Source of the DNA: Pseudomonas sp. 14P_8.1_Bac3
Lineage (GTDB): Bacteria; Pseudomonadota; Gammaproteobacteria; Pseudomonadales; Pseudomonadaceae
Assembly (NCBI RefSeq): GCF_025466085.1
Contig: NZ_JANLOD010000048.1
Location: forward strand, 1-64,000
Length of the DNA: 64,000 bases
Direction: 5' to 3'
In this document: in pieces, positions 15,817-26,005 of the stretch
Numbering within the stretch: the first letter of the stretch is position 1
How the letters are laid out: each line of letters opens with the position of its first letter
Position numbers and translations under genes: made by a program
Notes under the pieces: generated by a model
Databases searched by the model: none
What the model was told of the DNA's origin: nothing
The model's input: only the letters and a program-made list of their open reading frames with translations

Positions 15817-17037
15817 ATGAACAACTTCGTCAAGACAACCGAGCCTGTGGATGCCCAGGCGATCCCTACTGAAGCGCAATTGCTGGAACGTGCGCGTGGG
15901 TTGATTCCAATGCTGATGGAAAAAGCCGAGTCAGTGGAAAACAACCGCATGGTGTCCAGCCAGACCATTGAGGCGTTCGTTGACGCCGGATTCTTCAAGA
16001 TCCTCCAGCCCAAGGAATATGGCGGTTGGGAGATGGCGCCTGCGGTGTTCTACAAAGTCCTGATGGAGTTGGGCCGCGGCTGCTGCAGCAGTGCCTGGAA
16101 CATGATGATTCTGGGGATCCACCAGTGGGAATACGGTTCGTTGCCAGAACAGGCCTGCCTGGATGCCTGGGGTGAGGACAACACGGTGATCACCGCCTCG
16201 TCCTACCCGCCGTTCGGCAAGGTCGAAGAGGTCGAGGGTGGTTTCAACATCAGCGGCACGTGGAAAACCTCCAGCGGTTGCGATCACGGCAAGTGGGCAT
16301 TCCTCGGCGGTCTGCGACGTGATGCCAGCGGCCAGGTGATTGATCGGCTGTCGATGCTGGTGCCCAGCTCCGCATGGGTCATTGAAGACGACTGGTACAC
16401 ATTCGGCCTGGCCGGTACGGGCAGCAAGAGCCTGGTGATCAAGCATGCGTTCGTGCCGCATCACCGGGCCCATAGCCTGATTCAATACACCTACAGTGAA
16501 CGTCCGGCGAACTACCTGTATCCGTTCAACCAGATCTTTTTTGGCGCCGTATCGGCCTTGATCGTGGGGATGGCCCAGGGCGGGATCGATGAGTACATTC
16601 GGCAGATGAGTGTGCGCACCAACACCACCGACGGCGCAGGCGCGGCATTGAGCCCGTACGTCAAGGACCGTTTGGGCAATGCCGTGGTGCGGGTGCGTTC
16701 AGCCCGTGCGCGGCTCCTGCAAATGCTTGCCGAGAGCAGCGAATACGTCGAGCGGCGCGAGCTGGTGTCGGCTTTTGACCGCGTGCATTACATGCTCGAC
16801 ATTGCGCGTGTCGGTCGCGACTGCGAAGAGGCGGTGATGCTGCTGTTCAAGGCTACGTCGGCACGGGGCATCTACCTCAATAACCCACTCCAGCGAATCC
16901 TGCGCGACGTCATCGCCGCCTCCAACCACATTACCCAGAACGCTGATGACACCGCAGGCATGCTCGGCGCCTATCTGTTGGGGCAGCAATTGCCTCCGAT
17001 GATGTTTGGCCTGGAGCCAGTGTCGATCAATGACTGA
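15817..17037 (+). CDS. Flavin-dependent phenol ortho-monooxygenase, acyl-CoA dehydrogenase fold (HsaA-like)
   Basis: A 406-residue protein with the acyl-CoA dehydrogenase fold but most like the oxygenase subunits of two-component phenol hydroxylases (HsaA, TesA2, C2 of 4-hydroxyphenylacetate hydroxylase). Features are FFKILQPKEYGGWEM near residue 55-70, GRGCCSSAWNMMILGIHQW, ISGTWKTSSGCDHGKWAFLGG and the C-terminal NPLQRILRDVIAASNHI..N. Using reduced flavin from the neighbouring reductase it would hydroxylate a phenol to a catechol, the substrate for the dioxygenase at 14254. Confidence 0.88.
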   Translation: MNNFVKTTEPVDAQAIPTEAQLLERARGLIPMLMEKAESVENNRMVSSQTIEAFVDAGFFKILQPKEYGGWEMAPAVFYKVLMELGRGCCSSAWNMMILGIHQWEYGSLPEQACLDAWGEDNTVITASSYPPFGKVEEVEGGFNISGTWKTSSGCDHGKWAFLGGLRRDASGQVIDRLSMLVPSSAWVIEDDWYTFGLAGTGSKSLVIKHAFVPHHRAHSLIQYTYSERPANYLYPFNQIFFGAVSALIVGMAQGGIDEYIRQMSVRTNTTDGAGAALSPYVKDRLGNAVVRVRSARARLLQMLAESSEYVERRELVSAFDRVHYMLDIARVGRDCEEAVMLLFKATSARGIYLNNPLQRILRDVIAASNHITQNADDTAGMLGAYLLGQQLPPMMFGLEPVSIND

Positions 17038-17146
17038 GTAAGCAGGACCGGGAGGGCTGTTTTCCGCCCGGCGAGCCCCGACGGCCGATCACCCGGTCGT
17101 CATCCATAAAAACAAGAAACCGGCTTACTGTCGCAGAGGTCTTTTC

Positions 17147-18823
17147 ATGTCTAATCATCAGAACCGAGTACTCGGCTCCGTGCGAGCGGTTGACCAGCGT
17201 TTAAGGTTGGGCCGCCTGGCCACAGCCTTGCTGGGCTGTTCAGTTTTATCGACGGTGCATGCAGTCGATTTCGATACCGGCAATCAGGATTTCAAGGTCC
17301 GGTTCGATACCAACGTCAAATACTCCAACGCCTGGCGCGTCAAGGACCAGCAGAGCAAGCTGGTCGCGGATTCGAACCTGGATGACGGTGATCGCAACTT
17401 CAACAAAGGGATCATTTCCAATCGCCTGGACCTGTTCTCGGAATTCGACGTTTCGTACCAGAAGGTCGGTGCCCGGGTCAGCGGTGCAGCCTGGTACGAC
17501 GATGTGTACAACAAGGGCAACGACAACGACTCACCGGGCACCGTCAACTCCTACAGTGTGCGTTACGACCGGTTCACCCACGATACCCGTGACCTGCACG
17601 GACGCGGGGCGGAATTTCGTGATGCGTTCGTCTACAGCAACTTCGACATCGGCGATGAAATGTGGGGCGTCGCACGGCTGGGCCAGCACTCGCTCGTCTA
17701 TGGCGAGAGCTTGTTCTTCGGTGGCAACGGCATTGCTGCCGGGCAGCAGCCTATCGATGCGGTGCGTGCGCTGACGGTGCCCAACTCGCAGTACAAGGAG
17801 CTTGGGCTGCCGGTCAAACAGTTCTCCACTCAGCTGCAACTCACCCCGACCGTCTCGGTTGGCGGTTACTACCAGTTCGAATGGGAGCGCACGCGCATTC
17901 CAGGGGCCGGCAGTTACTTCAGCCCGGCCGATTTACTCGATGAAGGTGGCGAGCGGATCGTCGTCGGGCGCACACCGGAGGGTGCTCCGGTAGCGTCGTT
18001 CTACCGAGGCAAGGACATCAGGGCGCGTGACAGCGGCCAGTGGGGCGTGCAGCTGCGCTACCGCTCCGATGCACTGGACACCGACTTCGGCCTGTACGCC
18101 ATCAACTATCACGACAAGAATTTCCAGGTGCAAGTGCGCCCCGGCATTGGCGCGGGCTCTCGTCCAGACCAGATTGGCGAGTACATGCTGGTGTTCCCCG
18201 AAGACATCCGCGCCTATGGTTTCAGTGCCAACCGAGGCTTTGGTGACATCAACGTCGGCTTTGAAACCTCGGTGCGCGATAACGCGCCGTTGGTCAGCCT
18301 GACCATGACCGACCTGGCGGGTAACGGCGACAACGATGGCAACCCGCTGTATGCGGTCGGCCGCACCGCTCACGCGCAGGTCAACATGATCTACATCATG
18401 CCGACCAGCTCGTTGTGGGACACCGCCAGCCTGCTGGGTGAACTGGCCTGGAACCGGACCCTGAGCGTCGATAAAAACCGTGACAACCTGGACCCCAACG
18501 GCACTCGCGATGCCACGGCGATCCGGGTTGCCTTTTCGCCGACCTACTTTCAGGTCATGGATGGCGTCGACCTCAGCGTGCCGATGGGCTTGAGCTACGG
18601 CATCGATGGTCGATCTTCCGCAGTGGGCGGTTTCAGCCAGGCCAAGGGTGGCGACTACAACGTCGGCCTGACGGCGGACTACCTCAAATCGGTCACCTTC
18701 ACCCTGGCCTACACCGGTTATTACGGCCCTGCGGCGCCGATCAACATCGACGGCATCAAAACCTTCAAACAGACCAATGCTGACCGCGACTTCCTGTCCT
18801 TCAGCGTGTCTCACACCTTCTGA
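17147..18823 (+). CDS. DUF1302 family outer-membrane protein
   Basis: A 558-residue exported protein with an N-terminal signal (hydrophobic LATALLGCSVLSTVHA near residues 26-41) and many alternating amphipathic strands ending in SHTF with a terminal Phe, as in outer-membrane beta-barrels. It matches the DUF1302 family, which accompanies DUF1329 proteins and RND permeases in clusters for hydrophobic substrates. The start gives a long n-region; an internal start is possible. Probable role: substrate entry across the outer membrane (inference). Confidence 0.85.
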   Translation: MSNHQNRVLGSVRAVDQRLRLGRLATALLGCSVLSTVHAVDFDTGNQDFKVRFDTNVKYSNAWRVKDQQSKLVADSNLDDGDRNFNKGIISNRLDLFSEFDVSYQKVGARVSGAAWYDDVYNKGNDNDSPGTVNSYSVRYDRFTHDTRDLHGRGAEFRDAFVYSNFDIGDEMWGVARLGQHSLVYGESLFFGGNGIAAGQQPIDAVRALTVPNSQYKELGLPVKQFSTQLQLTPTVSVGGYYQFEWERTRIPGAGSYFSPADLLDEGGERIVVGRTPEGAPVASFYRGKDIRARDSGQWGVQLRYRSDALDTDFGLYAINYHDKNFQVQVRPGIGAGSRPDQIGEYMLVFPEDIRAYGFSANRGFGDINVGFETSVRDNAPLVSLTMTDLAGNGDNDGNPLYAVGRTAHAQVNMIYIMPTSSLWDTASLLGELAWNRTLSVDKNRDNLDPNGTRDATAIRVAFSPTYFQVMDGVDLSVPMGLSYGIDGRSSAVGGFSQAKGGDYNVGLTADYLKSVTFTLAYTGYYGPAAPINIDGIKTFKQTNADRDFLSFSVSHTF

Positions 18824-18832
18824 GTAATTAAC

Positions 18833-20200
18833 ATGCCCAACAACAAGATCGCTCAGTTGCTGACAGGCTTTACCCTTTGCGTTTCTGTCATGTCCGCGTT
18901 CGGCGCCGTCAGTGCCACAGAGGCCCAGGCCCTGAGCAGCACGCTGACACCCATGGGGGCAGAGCGCGCGGGCAACGCCGATGGCAGCATCCCTGCCTGG
19001 ACCGGCGGCTACACCACTGTGCCGGCCGGATACCAGCAGGGTCATCGGGCATTCGATCCGTTCGCCCAGGACAAGCCGCTGTACACCATTACCGCCGCCA
19101 ACCTGGCCAAGTACCAGGACAAGCTCAGCGACGGCGTGCTCCAGCTGTTCAAGGACAACCCGCAGACCTTCCGCATCGACGTGTTCCCGACTCGTCGCAC
19201 GGCTGCGGCGCCGCAGTGGGTGTATGACAACACGCTGAAAAATGCTACCCACGCTACCCTGGAAAGTGACGGCCTGATCGTCAAGGGCGCCTACGGCGGC
19301 GTACCGTTTCCGATTCCCAAAACGGGCATCGAAGTGCAGTGGAACCACCAACTGCTGTGGCGTGGCGAGTCGACCCACAGCAAGTACAAGGTCTGGACCA
19401 CGACGGCCGACGGCCAGCGGGTACTGGCCACGGCGGCCGAGGATGAAGCCCAGTACCCGTACTACTACAAGGACGGTTCGGCGGAGTCCGCTGGCACCAA
19501 CTACATGATGGCCATTCAACTGACCTACGCCCCGGCTTTTCGGGCGGGCGAAGCCTTGATGGTGCACAACGTCACGGACTACGTGCAGGGCCGTACCCTC
19601 TGGCAATACCTGTCGGGGCAACGCCGGGTGCGCCGCGCGCCGAGCATCAATTTTGACACCCCCAACCCAGTGGCGTCTGGCGTCAACTTTGTCGATGAGA
19701 ACTTTGGCGGTTCCGGTTCGCCGGAGCGTTATGACTGGAAGCTGATCGGCAAGAAGGAAATGTTCATTCCGTACAACAGCAATCAGCTGTTGGCCAACGC
19801 CGATGAAAAAGTCATGGCCCAGCGTCATGTCAATCCGGACTACATGCGCTGGGAGCTGCACCGGGTCTGGGTGGTCGAGGCGACTCTCAAGGCCGGCAAA
19901 CGCCATGCGGTGCCCAAGCGCAAGTTCTACTACGACGAGGACAACTGGGGTAACGCGATGATCGATGGCTGGGATGCCGAAGGCACCTTGTGGCGTACGT
20001 CCCTGACCACACCGTTCGTGGCCCCGGATATCCCGGCGACCGTGAATTACTGCACCGGTTTCTTTCATGACCACCGGACCAAGGCCTGGATGTACAACTG
20101 CGCACTCGGAGATGCGGGTAACGAGCAGTACGCGATCACGGATCGTCGTCGTGAAAGCTTCTTTTCGCCCGAGTCGCTGACAAAGATGAGCGCACGTTGA
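18833..20200 (+). CDS. DUF1329 family periplasmic/outer-membrane-associated protein
   Basis: A 455-residue protein with a signal peptide (cleavage likely after SAFGAVSA, about residue 29) and the family's conserved LTPMGAERAGNADGSIPAWTGG start and YGGVPFPIPKTGIEVQWNHQL core. DUF1329 proteins share the LolA/LolB-like lipid-binding fold and are almost always next to DUF1302 genes. Ten bp separate the two genes here. It may shuttle a hydrophobic compound through the periplasm (inference). Confidence 0.87.
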   Translation: MPNNKIAQLLTGFTLCVSVMSAFGAVSATEAQALSSTLTPMGAERAGNADGSIPAWTGGYTTVPAGYQQGHRAFDPFAQDKPLYTITAANLAKYQDKLSDGVLQLFKDNPQTFRIDVFPTRRTAAAPQWVYDNTLKNATHATLESDGLIVKGAYGGVPFPIPKTGIEVQWNHQLLWRGESTHSKYKVWTTTADGQRVLATAAEDEAQYPYYYKDGSAESAGTNYMMAIQLTYAPAFRAGEALMVHNVTDYVQGRTLWQYLSGQRRVRRAPSINFDTPNPVASGVNFVDENFGGSGSPERYDWKLIGKKEMFIPYNSNQLLANADEKVMAQRHVNPDYMRWELHRVWVVEATLKAGKRHAVPKRKFYYDEDNWGNAMIDGWDAEGTLWRTSLTTPFVAPDIPATVNYCTGFFHDHRTKAWMYNCALGDAGNEQYAITDRRRESFFSPESLTKMSAR

Positions 20201-20258
20201 TGTCCTGGGCGAACCCTGTCGTTACGGCCGGGTTCGCCTGCCTGATGGGAGGTATGCA

Positions 20259-21323
20259 GTGAATACACACAAATATGCGTTGGCGTGCCTGTTGCTCCTG
20301 GGCGTCATCGGTGAGCTGGCGTCGGCCGCCAGCGGCACCGGCACCCGGAACGTAGCCGACACCCTAGAGCAGAGCGCACAGGTATCAACGCTGGCAAGCC
20401 GCTCCGCGCTCAATGCCGCGGCGATGGCTGGCGAGCGCGTGGTGGTCGCCGGGGTGCGAGGCACCATTCTCTACTCCGACGATCGCGGCCTGCACTGGCA
20501 GCAAGCCAGTGTCCCGGTGACGGTCAGCCTGACCGCCGTGTGCTTTGCCGATGCGGCCCATGGCTGGGCTGTCGGTCATCGCGGCGTGATCCTTGTCACA
20601 CGCGACGGCGGGGCTAACTGGGCTCGGCAACTGGAGGGTGCACAAGCGGCCAAGTCGATTTTGCAGGCACGCCATGACCCTGACCGAATGAATGAGGCAC
20701 GCCGCTGGGTGGCCGAGGGCGCGGACAAACCGTTTTTGGCCGTGCAGTGCCTGGGTGACGGACAGGTGTTGGCCTTGGGCGCTTATGGCTTGGCGTTCAG
20801 CACGCAAAACGCCGGCCAGAGTTGGCAACCGGCGCTGGGGCTGCTGGATGGCAGCGAATCGCAACACCTCAATGCCGTGCAAACCATGGGCGGGCGAATC
20901 TACGTGGCTGGCGAGCAAGGTGCGTTGATGAGCATCGGCAATGACCTTCAGGATTTCAGCCGTTTTACCAGCCCTTACGAAGGCAGCTTTTTTGCCTTGC
21001 TGGCTACCCACAACAACAGCTTGCTGGCTGTTGGTTTGCGCGGACATGTGTTCCGGTCTGCCGATCGAGGGGCCAGTTGGCAGGCTGTGGCCATGGCGTC
21101 GACCAAAAGCCTGACAGCTGCGACCCAGCTGCGGGACGGCTCTGTGCTGCTGGCCGATGAGTCGGGGCAGGGCTGGCTCAGTCGCGATGACGGTCGCAGC
21201 TTTCGAGCTGTAACGCCCGAAGAACGCTTTCCGTTGATTGCTCTGTTGGCCATGCCCGATGGCGGCAGCCTGGCCGTTGGCACCAATGGCATCACTCGCT
21301 TCCCGCCGAGCGCGCTGCGCTAA
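20259..21323 (+). CDS. YCF48/BNR-type beta-propeller exported protein
   Basis: A 354-residue protein with a signal peptide (ALACLLLLGVIGELASA, residues about 7-23) and repeated propeller-blade motifs such as GTILYSDDRGLHWQQ, GVILVTRDGGANWARQ, FRSADRGASWQAV and GWLSRDDGRSFRAV. This is the YCF48/HCF136 (photosystem II assembly factor-like) or sialidase-type BNR repeat seen next to RND permeases in degradation clusters. It probably acts in the periplasm as partner of the RND protein encoded 30 bp downstream. Confidence 0.85.
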   Translation: MNTHKYALACLLLLGVIGELASAASGTGTRNVADTLEQSAQVSTLASRSALNAAAMAGERVVVAGVRGTILYSDDRGLHWQQASVPVTVSLTAVCFADAAHGWAVGHRGVILVTRDGGANWARQLEGAQAAKSILQARHDPDRMNEARRWVAEGADKPFLAVQCLGDGQVLALGAYGLAFSTQNAGQSWQPALGLLDGSESQHLNAVQTMGGRIYVAGEQGALMSIGNDLQDFSRFTSPYEGSFFALLATHNNSLLAVGLRGHVFRSADRGASWQAVAMASTKSLTAATQLRDGSVLLADESGQGWLSRDDGRSFRAVTPEERFPLIALLAMPDGGSLAVGTNGITRFPPSALR

Positions 21324-21353
21324 GTCGGCTCGCATAGAAGAAGGTCACTGACT

Positions 21354-23774
21354 ATGGCTACCGGTAATTCCGATGGCTTCACCGCTATCGCTTCCCTGGC
21401 AGACTTCGACAAGTACTCAGGGAATCGCCTTGAGCGCGTGTTGTTCAACCACCGCTACCTGGTGGTTGGTTTCTGTTTGATGGTCACGGTGCTGCTCGCC
21501 GTTGCTGCCAGTCAGGTGAGGCTCAACGCCAGCTACCTGAAAACCATTCCGGCGCATCATCCCTTCACGCTCAATTACCTCGAGCATGCCCGCGACCTCA
21601 AAGGGGCCGGTAACGCGATGCGGGTGGCGGTGGCGATGCAGGGTGAGGGCGATATTTTCAACGCCGAGTACATGGAGACCCTGCGTCAGCTCAACGATGA
21701 GTTGTATCTGGTCAACGGTGTCGACCGCGCTTTCATGCGCTCGCTCTGGACTCCGGCCACCCGCTGGCAAGGGGTGACCGAAGACGGCTTCGACGGTGGT
21801 CCGGTGGTGCCGGACGGCTTCGAGGGTTCGGCACAAAGCCTGGAGCGCTTGCGCGACAACATCGAGCGCTCGGGTGAAATCGGCCAATTGGTGGCCCGGG
21901 ACCTGCGTTCGAGTATCGTCTATCTGCCGCTATTGGAAATCGATCCCAAAACGGGGCAGGCGCTGGATTACAAACAGCTCTCAGACAGTCTGGAAGCCCT
22001 GCGCGATACCTATCAGCAGCGGGGTGTCGACATCCACATCATCGGTTTCGCCAAGGTGATGGGTGACCTGATCGATGGCCTTTACGCGGTATTGGGTTTT
22101 TTTGCGGTGGCGGTGTTGATCACCAGTGCGATCCTTTATCAATTTACCCGCTGCGTGCGCAGTACGCTGGTGGTGCAGGGCTGCACGTTGATCGGGGTGA
22201 TCTGGTTGCTCGGCCTGTTGCCGTTGCTGGATTACGAGCTCAACCCCTACTCGATCCTGGTGCCATTTCTGGTATATGCCATTGGGGTCAGCCATGGCGC
22301 GCAGAAAATGAACGGCATCATGCAGGATGTCGGGCGCGGCACGCACCGGTTGATCGCTGCCCGTTACACCTTCCGCCGTTTGTTTGCCGCGGGCATTACC
22401 GCTCTGTTGGCGGACGTCGTAGGGTTTGCAGTGCTGACCATCGTCGACGTTCCGGTCATCAAGGAACTGGCGCTGATCGCCAGTTTGGGTGTGGGCATCC
22501 TGGTGTTCACCAACCTGGCCTTGCTGCCGATCATGCTCTCGTTCACCGGTGTTTCATCGGCTGCAGCGGCCCGGAGCCTTAAGCACGAAACCCTGCAAGA
22601 AACACAATCCCCGCCATTACTGGTGCGACTCTTCGAGCACTTCACCGGTCGACGTGCAGCGCGGCTGGCCATTGCAGTGGCGGTGCTCATCGGGCTTGGC
22701 GCGTTATGGATTGGCAAGGACTTGAAGGTCGGTGACCTCGATCCCGGAGCGCCGGAGTTGCGTGCCGATTCGCGCTACAACCAGGATAACCACTTCATCA
22801 TCGAGCACTACCAGGCCAGCAGCGACGTGTTTGTGATCATGGTCGAAACACCGGCCGGAAAATGCGTCGACTACTCGACGTTGCGCAAGGTTGAAGAGCT
22901 GGAGTGGCGACTGCGCGAGTTGCCCGGCGTCGAGACCACCAAATCCATCGCCGGGCTGTCTCGCAAAATCAACGTCGGGATGAATGAGGGCAACTTCAAG
23001 TGGGACGAGTTGCCCCCCAACCAATCGATGATCAACGCGGCGGCCATGCGCTCACCGCGCGAGCTGTTCAACGGCACCTGCAGCCTGCTGTCGATCTACG
23101 CCTACCTCAAGGATCACAAGGCCGACACGCTTGAGTCGGTGGTCAATACCACGGCGGCCTTCGCAGAAAAATTCAACGACGAGCAGGCCACGTTCCTGAT
23201 GGCTGCCGGCAATGCCGGGATCGAAAGCGCGACCAACAGGGTGGTGAAAAGCGCCAACACTCGGATGCTGCTGGGGGTGTATCTGGTGGTGTCGCTGCTG
23301 TGCTTCATTGCCTTTCGTTCGTGGCGTGCGGTGCTGTGCGCAGTGCTGCCGTTGATCCTCACATCGCTGGTGGCCGAGGCGCTGATGGTCCAGCTGAACA
23401 TGGGCCTGAAAGTCGCAACCTTGCCGGTGGTGGCGCTGGGTGTAGGTATCGGCGTCGACTACGCGCTGTACATCCTCAGCGTGACGCTGTTTTGGCTGCG
23501 CCGCGGCGAGAGCCTGGCAACGGCTTATCGACAGGCATTGATGTTTACCGGTCGGGTGGTGGTTTTCACCGGCCTGACCCTGTCCCTGGGTGTTGTCACC
23601 TGGGTGTTCTCTCCGATCAAGTTCCAGGCTGACATGGGCGTTCTGCTCACCTTCATGTTCCTTTGCAACATGCTGGTGGCGTTGGTTCTGGTGCCTGCAT
23701 TGGCCAGCTACCTGCTGCACCCGGTCCAACCGGTTGCGCAACCGATCAGCTCTCTCAAGGAAATCTCTGTATGA
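21354..23774 (+). CDS. RND/MMPL family transporter
   Basis: An 806-residue inner-membrane protein with the duplicated RND layout: one membrane helix (about 38-58), a large periplasmic loop, five to six helices (about 230-400), then the same again (helix near 445, loop, helices about 640-790). It matches the MMPL/hydrophobe-amphiphile-like exporters associated with DUF1302 and DUF1329. GVSHGAQKMNGIMQD and GVGIGVDYALYILSV are the conserved membrane-helix 4/10 segments. The next gene overlaps it by ATGA. Transport direction is uncertain. Confidence 0.9.
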   Translation: MATGNSDGFTAIASLADFDKYSGNRLERVLFNHRYLVVGFCLMVTVLLAVAASQVRLNASYLKTIPAHHPFTLNYLEHARDLKGAGNAMRVAVAMQGEGDIFNAEYMETLRQLNDELYLVNGVDRAFMRSLWTPATRWQGVTEDGFDGGPVVPDGFEGSAQSLERLRDNIERSGEIGQLVARDLRSSIVYLPLLEIDPKTGQALDYKQLSDSLEALRDTYQQRGVDIHIIGFAKVMGDLIDGLYAVLGFFAVAVLITSAILYQFTRCVRSTLVVQGCTLIGVIWLLGLLPLLDYELNPYSILVPFLVYAIGVSHGAQKMNGIMQDVGRGTHRLIAARYTFRRLFAAGITALLADVVGFAVLTIVDVPVIKELALIASLGVGILVFTNLALLPIMLSFTGVSSAAAARSLKHETLQETQSPPLLVRLFEHFTGRRAARLAIAVAVLIGLGALWIGKDLKVGDLDPGAPELRADSRYNQDNHFIIEHYQASSDVFVIMVETPAGKCVDYSTLRKVEELEWRLRELPGVETTKSIAGLSRKINVGMNEGNFKWDELPPNQSMINAAAMRSPRELFNGTCSLLSIYAYLKDHKADTLESVVNTTAAFAEKFNDEQATFLMAAGNAGIESATNRVVKSANTRMLLGVYLVVSLLCFIAFRSWRAVLCAVLPLILTSLVAEALMVQLNMGLKVATLPVVALGVGIGVDYALYILSVTLFWLRRGESLATAYRQALMFTGRVVVFTGLTLSLGVVTWVFSPIKFQADMGVLLTFMFLCNMLVALVLVPALASYLLHPVQPVAQPISSLKEISV

Positions 23775-24226
23775 ACTCGGGCATTCCATTGGCCGACACC
23801 CGGTTGACTGATCCGCTGAGCATGGCGACCGCCCGGTTGGCGTTGGACACCGCTTTGCAATATGCCTGCAACCACGGCTGGCGGGTGAGCGTTGCGGTAC
23901 TGGATGGGGGCGGGCACCTGCTGGCCTTCGGTCGAAGTGCCGGGGCGCCACTGCACACCATCGATCTTGCGCAGGACAAGGCGTTGACCGCCGTGTCCTT
24001 CGCCTTGCCCACCGCGGATGTCGGCAAGCGTCTGCGCGATGCCCCCGACCATGTCCGCCAGTGCCTGATCCTGCGACCACGACTGGTGCCGATGGGAGGG
24101 GCGTTGCCATTACACCTGGAGGATCGACTGGTGGGTGCAATCGGCGTATCCGGCGCCAGCGAAGAGCAGGATTGTGACTGTGCGGCCGCGGGATACGACG
24201 CCATCACGCAAAACATGCAGCGCTGA
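23771..24226 (+). CDS. GlcG/HbpS family (DUF336) protein
   Basis: A 151-residue protein of the GlcG/HbpS family: ALDTALQYACNHGWRVSVAVLDGGGHLLAFGR, the profilin-like first half, and GGALPLHLEDRLVGAIGVSGA..EQD, the conserved second half. Members bind heme or small ligands; their function in catabolic operons is unresolved. The start at 23771 is set by the ATGA overlap with the RND gene. It precedes the hydratase gene by 27 bp. Confidence 0.85.
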   Translation: MNSGIPLADTRLTDPLSMATARLALDTALQYACNHGWRVSVAVLDGGGHLLAFGRSAGAPLHTIDLAQDKALTAVSFALPTADVGKRLRDAPDHVRQCLILRPRLVPMGGALPLHLEDRLVGAIGVSGASEEQDCDCAAAGYDAITQNMQR

Positions 24227-24253
24227 TTTCTACCAACGAACAGGGGGTATTAC

Positions 24254-25042
24254 ATGAACCATTCAAGCATCGACACGCAACAGCTGGGCGACAACCTGTT
24301 CAATGCGCTCGTTGAAGCACAAGCCATCGCGCCGCTGACCGAAAGCCATCCGGGCCTGACCCTGGAGCAGGCCTACCAGGTCCAGCAACACCTCATTGGC
24401 CGGCGCTTGGCCAGCGGTGAGCGAATCATCGGCAAAAAAATCGGCGTCACCAGTCAGGCGGTGATGGACATGCTCGGCGTGCGTCAGCCGGACTTTGGCC
24501 AATTGACCGATGCCATGGTCGTCGAACAGGGCGCAAGCGTGGCCATGGCCGGGCTGATCCAGCCCAAGGCCGAAGGCGAAATTGCCTTCGTCCTTAAACA
24601 CGACCTGTCCGGCCCCGGCATCACCGTGGCCGACGTATTACGGGCGACTGAGGGCGTAATGGCGTGTTTCGAAATCGTGGATTCGCGCATCCGCGACTGG
24701 AAAATCAAGATCCAGGACACGGTGGCGGATAACGCGTCGTGCGGCGTGTTCGTGCTCAGTGATCGTTTGGTCAGCCCGCGCGATCTGGACCTGTACACAA
24801 CGGGCATGGTGCTGGAAAAAAATGGCCGAATCGTTGGCACCGGCGCTGGGGCCGCAACCATGGGCTCGCCGGTTATCGCCGTGGCGTGGCTGGCGAATAC
24901 CTTGGGCCGATTGGGAATGAGCCTCAAGGCCGGTGAAGTGATTCTGTCCGGTGCGCTGTCGGCGATGGTGCCTGTAGGCGCTGGGGATAATTTGCGGGTG
25001 AGCATTGCCGGTATCGGCAGTTGCTCGGTGCGTTTCGACTGA
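24254..25042 (+). CDS. 2-keto-4-pentenoate hydratase (MhpD/HsaE/TesE-like)
   Basis: A 262-residue member of the fumarylacetoacetate-hydrolase-related hydratase/decarboxylase family. [25 protein letters not shown], the metal-binding EGEIAFVL and FEIVDSRI, and [20 protein letters not shown] motifs occur in order. It would add water to 2-hydroxypenta-2,4-dienoate or a substituted form to give 4-hydroxy-2-oxovalerate, the substrate of the aldolase at 26006. Decarboxylase activity cannot be excluded by sequence, but the operon context favours hydratase. Confidence 0.9.
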   Translation: MNHSSIDTQQLGDNLFNALVEAQAIAPLTESHPGLTLEQAYQVQQHLIGRRLASGERIIGKKIGVTSQAVMDMLGVRQPDFGQLTDAMVVEQGASVAMAGLIQPKAEGEIAFVLKHDLSGPGITVADVLRATEGVMACFEIVDSRIRDWKIKIQDTVADNASCGVFVLSDRLVSPRDLDLYTTGMVLEKNGRIVGTGAGAATMGSPVIAVAWLANTLGRLGMSLKAGEVILSGALSAMVPVGAGDNLRVSIAGIGSCSVRFD

Positions 25043-25056
25043 GGTTGCACAACATC

Positions 25057-25995
25057 ATGAACAATAAACTCAAAGTCGCCATCGTCGGCTCCGGCAACAT
25101 CGGCACCGACCTGATGATCAAGATCCTGCGTAACGCCAACCACCTGGAAATGGCGGTCATGGTCGGCATCGACCCGGCCTCCGACGGTCTGGCCCGCGCC
25201 CAGCGCATGGGCGTGGCCACCACCCACGAAGGCGTTGAAGGCCTCACCCGCATGGACGTCTTCAAGGACATCGACTTCGTCTTCGATGCCACCTCGGCCG
25301 GCGCGCATGTAAAGAACGATGCCTTTCTGCGCTCGATCAAACCGGGTATCCGCCTGATCGATTTGACGCCCGCTGCCATCGGTCCGTACTGCGTGCCGGT
25401 AGTGAATCTGGAGCAGAACCTCGACCAGCTCAACGTCAACATGGTTACCTGCGGTGGCCAGGCGACCATTCCGATGGTCGCTGCAGTATCGCGCGTGGCC
25501 AAGGTGCACTACGCCGAAATCGTCGCCTCGATTGCGAGCAAATCGGCCGGTCCAGGCACCCGCGCCAACATCGACGAATTTACCGAGACCACCTCCAAGG
25601 CTATCGAAGTGATCGGCGGCGCAGCCAAGGGCAAGGCGATCATCGTGATGAATCCGGCCGAACCGCCGCTGATGATGCGCGACACGGTATTTGTCCTGTC
25701 CGACGCTGCGGATCAGGCACTGGTCGAAGCCTCGATTGTCGAGATGGCGGCCGCCGTACAAGCGTATGTACCCGGCTATCGCCTGAAGCAAACAGTGCAG
25801 TTCGACGTCATTCCCGAAGACGCACCGCTGCACATTCCCGGACTGGGCAGATTCTCGGGCCTGAAGACCTCGGTGTTCCTCGAAGTCGAAGGCGCCGCCC
25901 ATTACTTGCCAGCGTATGCCGGCAATCTCGACATCATGACCTCCGCTGCCTTGGCCACCGCCGAGCGCATGGCGCAGTCGATGCTCAACGCCTGA
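25057..25995 (+). CDS. mhpF: Acetaldehyde dehydrogenase (acetylating)
   Basis: A 312-residue acylating aldehyde dehydrogenase (MhpF/DmpF/BphJ family). The NAD-binding GSGNIGTDL is at 11-19 and the catalytic cysteine is Cys132 in [12 protein letters not shown], the same number as in DmpF. It converts acetaldehyde, or propanal if the substrate carries a side chain, with CoA and NAD to the acyl-CoA. The ATG at 25057 is chosen; an earlier in-frame TTG lies inside the hydratase gene. It forms a channeling complex with the aldolase encoded 10 bp downstream. Confidence 0.96.
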   Translation: MNNKLKVAIVGSGNIGTDLMIKILRNANHLEMAVMVGIDPASDGLARAQRMGVATTHEGVEGLTRMDVFKDIDFVFDATSAGAHVKNDAFLRSIKPGIRLIDLTPAAIGPYCVPVVNLEQNLDQLNVNMVTCGGQATIPMVAAVSRVAKVHYAEIVASIASKSAGPGTRANIDEFTETTSKAIEVIGGAAKGKAIIVMNPAEPPLMMRDTVFVLSDAADQALVEASIVEMAAAVQAYVPGYRLKQTVQFDVIPEDAPLHIPGLGRFSGLKTSVFLEVEGAAHYLPAYAGNLDIMTSAALATAERMAQSMLNA

Positions 25996-26005
25996 GGAGA
26001 CCGAC

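Noticed and set aside
17933..20074. 713-residue open frame antisense to the DUF1302/DUF1329 genes
   Set aside because: The sense genes have signal peptides and clear family motifs; the antisense product has none and crosses the boundary of two genes.
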